In this document: in pieces, positions 1 to 11,260 of the stretch
Layout: the number at the start of each line of letters is the position of its first letter
How positions within the stretch are numbered: the stretch's first letter is position 1
From: Prorocentrum cordatum
Lineage: Eukaryota > Sar > Dinophyceae > Prorocentrales > Prorocentraceae
Direction of reading: 5' to 3'
Length of the DNA stretch: 64,000 nucleotides
Assembly: GCA_963575745.1 (NCBI GenBank)
Contig: CAUYUJ010021159.1
Coordinates: 1 to 64,000 of the forward strand
Translations under genes and position numbers: made by a program
Notes under the pieces: generated by a model
Databases searched by the model: none
What the model was told of the DNA's origin: nothing
The model's input: the letters and a program-made list of their open reading frames with translations, nothing else

Positions 1-72
1 GGAGGAGGAGGAGGGGGAGGAGGGGGAGGAGGGGGAGGGGGAGGGAGAGGGGGACGGGGAGGGAGGACGGGA
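1..72. repeat. Polypurine GGA/GGGGA tract
   Basis: The window opens inside a purine-only tract of GGAGG and GGGGA units on the + strand. It runs off the left edge, so its full length is unknown. Open frames across it encode only Gly/Glu/Arg runs and are not genes. Confidence 0.9.
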
Positions 73-234
73 GGTGTACATGGTGGGTTTGCGGAGTCCG
101 CATCGCGCAGCTGGTTTCGGCCCCGCCGCTGTGCGGGGGTGGCGACAGGAACGCCAGCTGCACGCAGCTGGTTCGCTACCTCCTCCTCCCTCTCCTGCAT
201 CAGAGCACGCCGCCCAGAGCCTCTTTCTGCATAG

Positions 235-2038
235 CATCATGGTTACGCGACGGGGCGGCGTAGAGAGACCACACTTATGGCGGCGATGATCGCGGGACAC
301 ACTCTCAGGCAATTGAAGTGCTCCTGCTTTAACAGCTTCATGGGCATGACCAACGTTTTCCCCTCGGCGGGCTGGCAGTATATGGAGCAGGCGGCAACAG
401 TATTGCTTAGCGAACGCGGTCTACGATTGGCTCATCAACGAATGCGGGGGGCGTAGGTGCTACTTCCAGCGGCTGACTGTATGCTCCACTTTAGGCCGAC
501 GGACGGAGGCCTCATGAGGGACCCATTCATGGTACACTGCCTCCCCGTGCTTTTACCCACGCCATTGGGCCATGGACGACACAGTGGCGCCAGCAGGACG
601 ACACGGACTCAGTGCTTGTGGTCAAATGCCAGATCTTTCGATACGAAGTTGATATCAGTCTGCACCTGTACGCTGACGACAATAACAAGAAGATATGGCA
701 ACACCTTCCCACGCGCAGAGGGTACGTACATTTGGACAAGTTGCGTGGCAAGCTCCAGGATTGTGGCAGGATCCTGGACGAACATCTGCTCAACATCGGT
801 TTGGTTCAAAACAGAACTAAACAGGTCAACGCCATGTCGACACATGGAATTGGAAGTGGCATTTCGGGAAAAATAGGGGGTCTACGGCAACGGGAGCAAC
901 GCGAAACGTGGGACAGACAGATGGTGGAACACGCGCGCTACCTGGGCCCCATTCTCACACACATCCTCAGCTCTTTGGTATCGAGTCGGCGAAGCGAGTG
1001 CAGGCGGCGAATGCGGCTGTTTACCATCTCTATGGGGTTTCTCTGGAGTGCCAAACGGGCGCCATGGAAGTGGAGGCGGACCGGGCTGATTGGGCGAGTG
1101 GTCAATGCTGCGCCCACGGCTGTGGAGGCTTTCGTTCCCACGAGGAGGCGGTGCGACACGCTCGACGGGGTGATTGCTTCCTTGGCGCGTATCGCTATGG
1201 CGGGCGCAGCTTGTACACGCAGCGAAGAGGATGGCACGATGCGGTCGCTCACGAAGAAAGAGGTTTTGGCGCACCGGCAGATACCCAGGAGGAGGCTGAG
1301 GTGGCTGCAGCAGGCGGCCAAGGACAGGAACAACAGTGTCCAGTTCTTCGGGGCCTTTTCGGCACCATCTGCGGCCAGCGGCTGAGCACGGTGGCCGAGG
1401 ATGGCTACCTCTTTGTGTTGGCCCACCCTTGGGCACAGCGGGTCCAGCAAGACGTTGACTCGCTCATTCGGGTCTCGGGCGGGGCCCAGGCACTGCAAGA
1501 GTTCGCTGGTCCGCGCATCGTGGCCTGGCTGAGCGGCCCGCAAATACGAGAAGGCGCCTGCAACATTAATGTGACCATTCTCGGAGCAACCGAATTCAGA
1601 ATACATGTGCCGCCCCCGACTTGCAGACCCCTGGCCCCGACGCAAAACGACGAAGGGGAGGAGAAGGTGATTCACGATGTGTAGGAGGTGTTTACGTGTC
1701 AGGTGAAAGTCGATGGGAGGTCGTGTGGTCGAGTATTCCATGCGAAATGGTCATTTCGCACGCACGTTCGGCAAGTGCATCGCATCGTCAGCATAAGCTC
1801 GTTCTTTAACCCGACCAACGTCTGAATCGTGTGTGAAAAGGCCTGCGCCTCGGAGGTCACTGCACGTCGGCACTTCGCACGATCTGTTCAAAGAGGCGAT
1901 TGTGTAGCTGATCTCGCTCGAGCACTCGTTCCCACAAAGGAGCCCAACTCACTTCGGTGTCCTGGATGCGAATTTCTAGCTGGATCTTGGCTTGAACTTC
2001 TAGGCAGCGATCATCCCTTTGGCTGTTCCATGCGTTGA
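235..2038 (+). pseudogene. Decayed LINE-type reverse transcriptase with Cys/His tail
   Basis: This is a relic of a non-LTR retrotransposon ORF, read in three frames. Frame 1 (about 235-545) holds TNVFPSAGW, HQRMRGA and GGLMRDPFMV, which resemble the RT palm of dinoflagellate LINEs. Frame 3 (about 545-1350) holds the catalytic YADD at 669-680, then ARYLGPIL, GRVVNAAPTAVEAFV, RRRLRWLQ and QFFGAF. Frame 2 (about 1350-2038) holds FGTICGQRLSTVAEDG and AHPWAQRV. It then has two Cys/His clusters: C-x7-C with H-x4-H near 1698-1770, and VCEKACAS...ARRHFARSVQRGDC from 1826. Lesions are TAG at 232 and 454, frameshifts near 545 and 1355, TAG at 1682 and TGA at 1823. The TGA falls where the first Cys of a C-x2-C pair is expected. 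Motifs and lesions are seen directly; the family is assigned from memory of dinoflagellate LINE proteins. A functional copy would encode the polymerase that reverse-transcribes the element RNA at a nicked target. This copy cannot. Confidence 0.8.
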
Positions 2039-2528
2039 GGCGGCCATTCAAGCGGGCAAGAACTACCGCAAAGCGGTGATGGAGCTCAAAGAGAAAGCCA
2101 AGGACGACGACACAGTGGACACAGCTGCGCTGGGGAGCCCACGTCTGCACGTATGGAAGGATTTCATACGGGCGCTCCTCGCGAGTGCCGGGGCAGGCGA
2201 GGCGCGCGCCACGCTCGCGAAGTATTGGGCCGAGAACATCATGAAGTACGAGCTCAAGGATTCGGCGGTGGACGTCCGCTTCTTCTGCTCGCGCGCGCCG
2301 CAGGGCAAGGAGGCCAAGAAGACGTCGAAACGCATGGAGGGCAAGGTGCGGATGCAGTGGGCGTTTTCCGCGACCACGTTCGCTCAGGAACCCGACGGCA
2401 CCATTCGCTTGGAGATCGTGAGGTACGGGGCGGAGATCCTGATAGGCGCTGCCCCGCGCGGGTTTTTGGAGAGAGACGCGCGAGCGCTCTTAAACAAGCT
2501 GGAGCCCAGCTGGGCGAGTCCGAAATGA
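2004..2528 (+). CDS. Dinoflagellate-type protein fragment, probable internal or terminal exon
   Basis: The frame is open from a possible splice acceptor (CTTCTAG, ending at 2003) to TGA at 2526-2528. The first ATG in frame is at 2079 (MELKEKAKDDDT), so the coding exon probably begins upstream by splicing. The product is mixed alpha/beta and soluble-looking, with the distinctive stretches LLASAGAGEARATLAKYWAE, RMQWAFSATTF, RLEIVRYGAEIL and APRGFLERDARALL. The C-terminal APRG-LER pattern recalls a large multicopy dinoflagellate family of unknown function, but this is memory and not a search. Amino-acid composition is balanced, unlike the low-complexity frames around it, which argues for real coding. 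It lies directly downstream of the LINE relic, so it could be part of a retrogene or of that element's 3' region. No upstream exon was identified. Confidence 0.55.
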   Translation, partial: AAIIPLAVPCVEAAIQAGKNYRKAVMELKEKAKDDDTVDTAALGSPRLHVWKDFIRALLASAGAGEARATLAKYWAENIMKYELKDSAVDVRFFCSRAPQGKEAKKTSKRMEGKVRMQWAFSATTFAQEPDGTIRLEIVRYGAEILIGAAPRGFLERDARALLNKLEPSWASPK

Positions 2529-3639
2529 GGAGGATGAGGAATTTAGAAGGTAGTGAGAGGCTGAATGAGCTCGTATCTAGAGGCATAGTGAGCAGAGAGT
2601 CGGTCCTCGCCTCCTTTGCCTCGTCCCGCTCTGAATCCGCTTTGGAAAGTCCCAGGGGCTGTTTTATCCCAGCCGCTGAAATGCAGCCGCGTCCTAAGGT
2701 AGGGGGAGACACAATCGCCCCCCTGGGCACGGGAGAGGCTACGGACCGCCTCCCTTCTGGCCCGGTTGTGTGGGATGCGGTTGGGGGCCGCGCGCTGCTG
2801 GGTGAGGAGCGGGTTGCCTCCAGTCCCTCTGGTTTACAAACTTGCGGGCCGCCATGTTAGCGCCCTGTGGTCACGCCCTTCGGGTTGCATAGGGGCCCGA
2901 GTGTTTTTTCCACCAGTGCCAATGTGCAGCAAAGTTGCAACCATTCAGGTATCCCGCCCAGCGAACCCCAAATTTGCAGCGTGATCATTCGCGCCTTCGT
3001 TCGCCCGGGGATGTCAGTCAGTCAGTCAGTCTCCTCTTCCTCGTCCTCCTCCCCCCCTCCCTTTCGAGCGCCCCCGGTGTTCTCCATCCCTCTAGCCCCC
3101 GGGCGTCTTTCACAAACGTGCAACATCGTCGTTTTCGCCCTCGGCGTGCAGCTTTTCTGCGACATCGGCGCGCATGAACGGTGTCCGTCATAGAAATATT
3201 CGCGACGAAAAAGCCAGCCCCAGTGATGGGGCCACATCAGGAGGAATGATTAATTGAAGAAACGCAAGTCGACACGTTCACGGCCCCTGGCTGGAGATCG
3301 TGTATTTCTGGGGCCAGGCGTTAAAAATCCGCGGCGCCGCGCAGCCGCAGTGACGATGGTGGTGCTGGTGCCATTTTTCCTAGGCCCTGCCTCGCGGAAT
3401 CCACTTTCCTCTCTGAACGAGGGCAAGTCGTCGCCCAAGGTCACAACGTAATCCTATCTGGATATTGTGGTCACCTTGTTAGGCCTGCAGTGCCAAGACA
3501 TGGACGTGATCAAACCCGCGACTGGAGGGAATGTCGGCTGCTGAAAATCCACTGCGCTCCGTAGTTGAACCAGCCAGAGTTGAGTCCACAGTTGGGCAAT
3601 CACGGCGGCTCTCTTCGGCAAACTCGTCCGCCAACGTGG
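2529..3639. other. Non-coding flank, no gene recognised
   Basis: Sequence after the 2004-2528 exon. It contains a short (TCAG)n run at 3014-3029 followed by a pyrimidine tract. I see no frame with balanced composition and no splice-flanked exon. Confidence 0.5.
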
Positions 3640-4375
3640 TATTTGTTTAGGGTCCTGGGGGCCTTTGGGGAGCCGTGTTGGAGCCTCCGGGGGTCACTTT
3701 TGGGCCGTCGGGCTTCTTGAGGCACGCTCTCTTGTGGTCTCGTAGGGTTGCTTGAGATTTCCTGGAGTTTCTTTTTTGGGCTCCTCTTGACGCCGTCGTT
3801 TGGGCATCTTGGGCCCTTCTTGGGGGCTTGAGGGCCGTCTTGGTGGCCTCTTGGGGTTCTTTTGAGGGCATCGTTGGGGCTTCTTGGCCCGTCATTGGAT
3901 GCCTTTGGGGCCGAGAAGACCATCTCTGTTCAGCATCATACGATTCAGGGCCATGTAGGCCCTTGGGACGTCCCGTTAGAGCCCAGAGCCCCGTTGGGTC
4001 GTCTTGGTGGCCACTAGGACCGTCACGAGACCATCTTAGGCCATATTGGGGTCGTCTTGGACCGTCGTTCGCCAATTTGTGGCCATCCGGTTTTGGAACC
4101 ATCCCAGGGCGGCGCCTATTCCGAGCTGTTCGCTCTCGGTCCTTCCCGGGGGCTTTAGCGACCCTGTTGGGGCCATCATGGACGACGTGTAACAAGGGAC
4201 GGTTTTGGTTTCGTAGGGCCCCGTCCGTCGAAACTTGACACTTTGCCTCTCGGATCCCTCTTAGGCCGCTCCTGGGGCGATCTTAGGGGGCCTTCGGGCC
4301 TTCGGGGTAATCTGGGAGCATCTTCTTGTAGCTCTGTTAGGCGGTTGTGGAGCCATCTTGGAACCTCAGAAGCAC
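3640..4375 (+). repeat. Degenerate minisatellite with GGCCGTCTTGG-like core
   Basis: Irregular tandem repetition of a G/T-rich motif of the form GG(C/G)C(A/G)TCTTGG(G)GCC, with variable spacing. The opposite strand stays open as a Pro/Arg/Lys-rich frame (3647-4195) purely because of this composition. A sister tract with the same core lies at 62590-62965. Confidence 0.65.
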
Positions 4376-4975
4376 ACCGCCTAGCCGCAACCCCCTCCGA
4401 CGATTATGGGAGGAGGATGCTGGTTCACCTCGGGGCGGTCCGGCTGAGACGGTTGCAACATATTGTTGTTGCTGCTGCTTTGCGCATGATGCCTAGTTTC
4501 TCAGGGCCATACCCTCTCAGGGTTACTTCAGATTTGCTAGCATATTTCTCAGCACCAGGTGGACATCCAGGTGTTTAGATGGTTCACCGCAGCTCGGCCA
4601 CACTGTTCTGGCTACGGGCGAAACTCGAGTCGGGGCCGATGCCTTCAGGCCTCTCGAATTGTCCTCGGTACTGGGCTCGCGCCGCGGCTGCTCCTGCTCT
4701 CTCGAGCTCTGCAGCACACGATCTCTGATTTCAGTTCATCGGATTGGGAACGAACTTCCGAATCAGGGCCTTCACTTGGCCATGGTACTGTCGGCCTTGA
4801 TTCATAGATCGACCCTGCCAGCTCAAGGGTATCCTTGCTTCATGAGGCCCGCGACCCATGCTTTCTTACATTCCTACGGCGATGTGGCCCTCGGAATGGT
4901 CCTTGTGTTCTCTGACTGTATGTACCCCGCCGCCCGCACTCGTTTGTGAGCTGCGATGCGCATCCTTCCCAGTAC
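4376..4975. other. Unassigned spacer
   Basis: Mixed-composition sequence between two repeat tracts. I see no domain-like translation, tRNA-like fold or SL motif. Short open frames lack family features. Confidence 0.4.
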
Positions 4976-5629
4976 GGGCGACGGACGGACGGCGGTCGGC
5001 GACGGACGACTGGCGAGAGGCGGCGGCTGCGGACGAAGGACGGCTCGAGGCGACGGCGGCGGTTGCGGCGGAGGAAGACGGAGGCGGCAGGCGGCGGCGA
5101 CTGGCGTGGGCGGCGGAGGCCGTGAGCGCCCAGCTGCTCGGGGCCGACTGGGGCGCGGCCGGGGCGCAGGCGCGCCCACCTGCGGCCCGCCCCGCCCCGC
5201 GCGGCAGCGCGCAACCCTCGTGGTCCGCCGCCGCCTCGCCGCCCGGCGGGCGCCCCTCGCCGTCGTGGGCCCTGGCCACCTGGAGTCTGTCGTGTTGGGC
5301 GGTCGTCCGCAGCTCGCCGTCCGTCGCCGACGCCGCCGCCGTCGTCGTGGTTGTCTGTCGTGGTTGTCCGTCGTCCGGGTCCGCGGTCGGTGATCACCGC
5401 CGCCGTCTTCGTCGTCGTTCCCGCCGCCGCTGTCGTCGTTGTCGTCTTCAGTGTCGTCGTCGCTGTCCGTCGTCTGGGTCTGGCGAGGACCTCCCTACGA
5501 TCATCTGTTTCCTGCTCCCCCTCCCTTCTCCTGCCCACCTCCCTCCTCTCGATCCCAAGATCCCTCGATCCCTGGATCCCTCGATCCCGAGGGCCCTCGA
5601 TCCTTCGATCCTCGAACGGCCTCTGACCT

Positions 5630-5672
<43 letters not shown>

Positions 5673-5700
5673 GGCCGCCGGCCACTTGCCGTGCGGCGGC
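4976..5700. repeat. GC-rich compound simple repeat block
   Basis: The order is GACG/GGCGGC-rich sequence (4976-5110), a CpG-rich stretch, (CGT/CGC)n from about 5310 to 5470, a 10-11 bp minisatellite of GATCCCTCGATCCC type (5545-5622), then a clean (GAC)n run (about 5630-5672). Long open frames here encode Arg/Ala/Pro or poly-Asp and are composition artefacts. Confidence 0.75.
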
Positions 5701-5763
5701 CGCTGAGGGGAAGCCCATCAAGACGCAGGCCCACCGCCCGGCCTGCCGCACCCCCCCCGCGGT

Positions 5764-6105
5764 GGAGGCAGGGGGGGGCGGATGCAGCCCCGGAGGAGGG
5801 GGGAGCAGGAGGAGGAAATGGGGAGGAGGAGGAGAAGGAGGAGAAGCAAGCGGAGGAGGAGGAGGAGGAGGAGGAGGAGGAGGAGGAGGAGGAGGAGGAG
5901 GAGGGATGTGGAGGAGGAGGAGGATTTGGAGGAGGGGGAGGAGGAGGAGGAGGAGGAGGAGGGAAGGAGGAGGAGGAGGAGGAGGAGGAGGAGGAGGGAA
6001 GTGGAGGATGAGGGATGTGGAGGAGGAGGGATGTGGAGGAGGAGGGATGTGGAGGAGGAGGAGGAGGAGGAGTAGGACGTGGGGAGGATGAGGAGTAGGA
6101 GGAGG
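5764..6105 (+). repeat. (GGA)n polypurine tract with GGATGTGGAGGA interruptions
   Basis: About 340 bp of almost pure purine, mostly GGA, with repeated GGATGTGGAGGAGGA variants near 5903 and 6010-6060. It is translatable in all frames as poly-Glu, poly-Gly or poly-Arg (poly-Ser/Pro/Leu on the other strand). It is not coding. Confidence 0.9.
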
Positions 6106-6605
6106 GGGAACGGTGTGAACCCAAGCAGCATCAACGATGCTGCAGTAAACCCTCCCTCCACGTTCCTTCCTTCGTAGATGCCAACAAGAATACGTATTGT
6201 TTGCGGCAAGTGCCCCATTTGAAGACAACCGTCTCAGAATCTTTGACCGTTCCACAACATCATTCCCGGGACTTCAACGCCGCGAATCAACGTTACCGTT
6301 GCGTCCTGACGTTCGTGAATCGCGCCAGAACGCCGTTCCTGGGGCTCCAACACCGCGAAGCAACGCTACTGGTGCGCATTGGCAATCCTCCATCGCGCCA
6401 GAACACAATCCCTGGGACTTCCGCCATACGGATCCCTGATATCTTTCAGATTTGTATGACGAGTGTGCGCGGCGCTAAGACGAGAGCCACATGCTTAAAG
6501 GAATTGCTCTCCATCTGTGAACATGTCCTGCACACTTGTGCGCTGCGCTCGAGAGCCACGTTTTCTGAACGACCCGCCCTCCATCCTGGACGCCCATTTT
6601 ATTTA
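6106..6605. other. Spacer with three imperfect direct repeats
   Basis: From about 6245 to 6420 a unit of roughly 65 bp recurs three times, recognisable by CGCCAGAAC, TTCCTGGGACTTCAAC-like and CCGCGAA segments. From 6462 to 6595 a second motif (GCGCTAAGACGAGAGCCACAT, then CCGCCCTCCATCC) appears twice. It recurs on the far side of the next element at 8415-8575. No gene seen. Confidence 0.5.
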
Positions 6606-6913
6606 TCAACCACTCTGTGGTGATGGGTCCTCGTTTCGAAGAGGCAGTGCCCACTATCCCTCTCCTTCTCCTCCCCCCTCCTCCTCTCTCCCCTCCTTGC
6701 CTCTGCCCTCCTCGTCGCCATCACCATCACCATCGCCATCACCATCGCCACACTCTTCATCATCTTCATCATCAGCATCATCATCACCATCATCACCGTC
6801 ATCATCATCATCATCCTCATCATCATCATCATCATCATCAATATCATCATCATCATCATCATCATCAGCATCATCATCATCATCATCAATATCATCATCA
6901 TCAGCATCATCAG

Positions 6914-6949
<36 letters not shown>

Positions 6950-8365
6950 GATCAGCATCACCATCAGCAGCAGCGGCAACATCGTCATCATCAGCAGCAT
7001 CAGTACCGTTTCGTAGCCTCACAGGGAGTTGCACCGAATGCCCGAGTGGCAGGGTCCGCATTGCGAACCCGCACCCGATTCGGCATACCCCTCATAAGTT
7101 CCGTGGCCCCATAGGGAGCTCCACCGAAGGCCTCAGCGGCAGGGTCCGCATGGCGTACCAGCACCCGTTTCTTCACACCCGATTGCACGTTTCGTGGTTC
7201 CGTAGAGAGCTCCATTGAAGGACACAGCGGCAGGTTCCGCATGGCGCACCCGCACCGGATTTACCCTTCACACGTTTCGTGGCCCCGGTGGGAGCTCCAC
7301 CGAAGGCCCCAGCGGCAGGGTCCGCACGGCCTGCCCGCGCCCGATTCGGCACACCCCTCAAACGCTTCTTGGCCCCATAAGGAGCCCCACCGAAGGCCCC
7401 AGCGGCAGGGTCCGCATGGCGTACCCGTACCCGATTCGGCACACCCCTCACATGCCCCGTTGGGAGCTCCACCGAAAACCCGGCGACAGGGTTCGCATGC
7501 GGTACCCTCCCCCGTTTCGGTACACCTCTCATACGTTTCGTGGCCCCATAGGGAGCTCCACCGAAGGCCACAGCGGCATGGTTTGCATGGTTTACCCACA
7601 TCCGCTTCGGCACATTTTTCAGACGCTTCGTGGCTCCACAACTGGACCAAAGGCCCCAGCGGGAGGGTCCGCATGGCGTACCCGCACCCGATTCGGTACA
7701 CCCCTCACCACCGAAGGCCCCAGCGGCAGGGTCCGCATTGCGAACCCGCACCCGATTCGGCTCACCCCTCAAACGCTTCGTGGCCCGCTATGGAGCTCCA
7801 CCGAAGACCCCGGTGGCAGGGTACGACCGCCTCCACTTCGGCACACCCTTCACACGTTTCGTGGCCCTACACATAGGTTCACCGAAGGCCCCAGCGGCAG
7901 TGTCTGCAGGGTGCACCCCTCACACGCTTCGTAGCCCCAGAGCTCCACCGAAGGCCCCAGGGGCAGGGTCCGCATGTCGCACCCGCACACGATTCGGTAC
8001 ATCCCACACACGTTTCGTGGCCCCGAAGGGAGCGTCGCCGGGAAGCTTCACCGAAGGCCTCAGCGGCAGGGTCCGCATGGCGTACCCGCACCCGATTTGG
8101 TACACCTCTGACATGCTTCGTGGCCCCATAAGGAGCCCCACCGAAGGCCCCAGCGGCAGGGTCCGCATGACACGCACTCGATTCAGCACACTCTTCACGC
8201 TTCGTGGCCCCATATGGAGCTCCACCGAAGACCCCAGCGGCGGGGACCGCATGGCGATTCCGCACCCGATTCGGCTTAACCCTCAGACGTGCCGTGGCCC
8301 TATAGGGAGCTCCATGCAAGGCCCGAGTGGCAGGGTCTGCATGGCGTGCCCGCCCCGTGACTTGC
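6606..8365 (+). mobile_element. Array-bearing repeat element E1 (subtype a)
   Basis: The left end (6606-6655) has the family signature CAACCACTCTGTGGTGATGG, then GGTCCTCGTTTCGAAGAGGCAG. A pyrimidine tract and a long (ATC)n run follow. Next come roughly 15 tandem units of about 90 bp, with the core CGTGGCCCCATAGGGAGC, CACCGAAGGCCCCAGCGGCA and CCCGATTCGGCACACCCC. No clear right-end signature is present, so this copy may be 3' truncated. There is no coding capacity. Similar motifs flank both sides, which suggests insertion into a pre-existing repeat. Calling it mobile is an inference from the shared ends with E2-E9. Confidence 0.6.
6716..6990 (+). repeat. (CAT/ATC)n microsatellite
   Basis: About 270 bp of CAT triplets with AGC and AAT interruptions, inside the left part of element E1. 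It encodes poly-Ser, poly-His or poly-Asp by chance. Confidence 0.95.
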
Positions 8366-8680
8366 CTCACGGTGCCCGCAGCTTCAGATGGTTGGGTTTT
8401 TCACCCAGGTGCTTCTTAAGACGGATGTGTGCGGTGCTAGGGCGAGAGGCGCATTTTGAAAACGCCCCGCCCACAATCCATGAAACTCGTGCGAGTTGTT
8501 AGAACGAAGGTGCGCGGGGCTAGGGCGACAGCCACATTCGGAAAGCGGCCCGCCCTCCATCCGTGAAGCTCTTGCAAACACTAGGTTTCAGGATCATAAA
8601 TGGTGAATAAGTCCTAGGCGAAGCGATTGACCCGCCCTGCCGACACGTCTCGGGGTGCGACAGGGAGGCGTTATTGAAAA
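8366..8680. other. Flank between E1 and E2
   Basis: Contains the motif seen left of E1: GTGCGGTGCTAGGGCGAGAG at about 8430, and again at 8511 with CCGCCCTCCATCC. No gene seen. The duplicated flank is the only structure I can support. Confidence 0.45.
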
Positions 8681-9240
8681 GGAAAGGGGATGGTGGAGGA
8701 GGAATAGAAAGAGGAAATGGGGAGGAGGAGGAGGAGGAGGAGGAGGAGGAGGTGAGCCGAATGGAAGGCGGGTACCGCATGCGAGCCCTGCCACTGAGGC
8801 CTGAGGTGGCGCTCCCTATAGGGCATGGGGCCACGAAGCACGTGACGGGTGTGCCCGAATGGAGGCGGGTACCGCATGCGAGCCCTCCCATTGGGGCCTT
8901 CGGTGGAGCTCCCTACGGAGCCACGAAACATGTTAGTGGTGTGCCGAACTGGAGGCGGGTACCGCAGGCGAGCCCTGCCGCTGAAGCCTTAGGTGGAGCT
9001 CCCTTCGGGCCACGAAGCGTGTGATGGGCCTGCCGAACTGAAGGGGGGTACCGCATGCGAGCCCTGCCGCGGACGCCTTAGGTGGAGCTCACTATGGGGC
9101 CACGAGGCGTGTGAGGGGTGCGGCGAAATGAACATGCGGAGGGCATATGCAGATATGGGAGGAGGGACGAGGGAGGAGGGGGAGGGGGAAGGAGTGAATC
9201 CCAGGGCGCTGTTTCTTCAAAACGAAGGCCAGACCAGAAC
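8681..9240 (-). mobile_element. Array-bearing repeat element E2, inverted
   Basis: Reverse-complement copy of the same family. About four array units lie in inverted orientation (TTAGGTGGAGCTC, GGGGCCACGAA, TACCGCATGCGAGCCCTGCC). Purine tracts lie on both sides. At 9204-9240 is the reverse complement of the left end (GCGCTGTTTCTTCAAAACGA, then AGGCC). It shows that the family can sit in either orientation. Confidence 0.6.
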
Positions 9241-10770
9241 CCGTTTCCTTCACGACCCGTTTCTCTCTCCTTCTTCCTTCCCTCTTTTTTCTCCCATCCT
9301 TCTACGTTGCAATTTCGGGAGCCTTGTCTCTCCAGTGGTGCCAGACGCGGATTTGACGTGGACTCGCCACGGATTCGACGCGTTCGGCATGGATTCGGTG
9401 CGAATTCGGCACGGATAGTTGGCGCGACGGGGCAGATGAGGTCCCCGAAGATGCAGCTTCCTCCTCCTCCTCCTCCTCCTCCTCCTCACCCTCCTCGGCG
9501 GCGCGCACGAAAGGGGGGCAACGCGAGGGGGGCCTCCCCTCTGCGAGGGCGCGGGGAGCGCTCCTCGGCAGGCACGTGGACTCCTCGGGGGCCCCCTGCC
9601 CCCCCAAGAGGCCCCCAACCGTTTGAGAGGCCTTCCCCCCGCTCCGCAGGTTCAAACTCATGGGAAGGATTGTACCAGTGGAGCCAATCCAGTACAGTCA
9701 AAAAACCCTAATAAGGACGCGCGACTTTGCTCAGGGTACCCTTGCGTCCTTGCTCTTCCCTGCTCTTGCGGCTCGTCCTTGGCCTCTCTCGCTTGCCCGC
9801 TTACGGGGTTTTCGTCGTCCGCCGCCCCAAAAATCCCGACTTCTGCTTCCAAGGGTCTTGCGTCCTTACTGCGCGTCCTTCATAGGGTTCTTGACTGTAG
9901 CACACACTCGAGACTCGAGATCGCAAAGTAGCCATGTGCTACGACAGCTGGGTTTCGGCGCTCAGGCGCCCCCGCCGAGCTCTTGGAGGGCCGCCCCCTG
10001 GGGCGTGCATTGGCGCCTGTCCTGTCCTGTCCCCCCCTGCGCCGTCGTGGGACGGCCACCGCCCCCGCGCTGACCCCTTCGGGCGCGCCGCCAGGCCTCG
10101 CACGAGGCCTGGGGAGGGCGGGGGGGGGGCACCGCCGAGGCCACCCCGCCGCCCCGACCGCTTGTTGCACAGCGGGCCCTCCCTCCCGTCGCTGCCGTCG
10201 GGAGGCCCACGCTCGACCCGCACAGCAAGGCCGGGCAGCTTTCCCGAGGGCACCCCTCGCGTCCGTGCCGTCCTCGGCCCACCCCTGGCCGCGCTCGCGG
10301 GCCGCGTCGCGCTCGCAGAGTGTCGACGTGGCCTCCGGAGGCCCCCTGCATCCTCCTCGTGCGTCCTCCTCTCAGGGGACCGCGTGCGAGCCCTACCCCT
10401 CCCCCTCAGAAATCTCGGGCTTGGCATCGCTCGGACGTGTGCATTTTTCTTTCGGCGAGGACAATCGAGGAGCATCCTCGATCATTTGGCGAAGAAACCA
10501 CGCACGAAACCCAAAAAACACAGGGAATGGACGTCCGAGCGATGGCGAGTGCGGGGTGGGGGTAAAGTTCGCATGCGGCCCCCTACCTCTGGCACGGGTT
10601 CGCTGCACCGGGGGAGGATGCCTCGGCTCCTCGAGGCCCTCGAGCGTCTTCGTTCGCTCCGGGCGGCCTGCCGGCCTCGGGGCGCCTCTCCAGGCGCAGG
10701 GCCTCGCCGGGAGGCGCCCGGGACGTCGGGGCGCCGCTGGAGGGCCGGATCTTTGAAGGGGCCCTGAGAC
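9241..10770. other. GC-rich unassigned region
   Basis: Includes a (TCC)n run at about 9460-9486 and a long GC-rich stretch from 9900 to 10770. That stretch is open in several frames on both strands, with Pro/Arg/Ala/Gly-rich translations. I see no recognisable motif and treat the frames as composition-driven. Confidence 0.4.
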
Positions 10771-11260
10771 ACAAATAAATACACACAAATAAGAGGATTC
10801 CCCATATTTTCACATCTTTTCTAGGTTTTTGTCTTCCTCCCACTTCCCATATTTTTTCCACATTTTCCTGGGGATCGACGATTGATTGTGCCTGTGTGCT
10901 CTTTTCCCTCCTGAATCTTGGCCGCCACCGCGCCCCGCGCCCGCCCGCGCGGCGTCCCGGTGCCGCCAGGCGCGCACCGACGCCGACGCGGAAGGGGTGC
11001 TGCAGGCCCGCCGCGCTGCACGTCCTGTCTTGGGGGGGTCTCGGCGAGCGGTCCTCCTCTGCTTCCTCCATCCTCTCCTCCATCCTCTCCTCCATCCTCT
11101 CCTCCATCCTCTCCTCCTCCTCCTCCTCCTCCTCCTCCTCCTCCTCCCCCTCCTCCTTCTCCTCCTCCTCCTCCTCCTCCTCCTCCTCCTCCACCTCCTC
11201 CTCCTCCTCCTCGGGACTCAGGAGTCAGGTCTCAGGACTCCGGTCTTAGGACTGATGGCG
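10771..11260. repeat. Pyrimidine-rich and short tandem repeats
   Basis: 10800-10865 has two diverged copies of a CCCATATTTT-CACAT-TTTTC motif. 11060-11115 has about five copies of the 12-mer CTCTCCTCCATC. (CTC)n follows to about 11210. A 10-11 bp CAGGACTC-type minisatellite lies at 11216-11256. Confidence 0.7.

Noticed and set aside
9930-10770. Overlapping 250-codon frames on both strands
   Set aside because: GC-rich composition leaves all frames open. Translations are Arg/Pro/Ala/Gly-rich without motifs.
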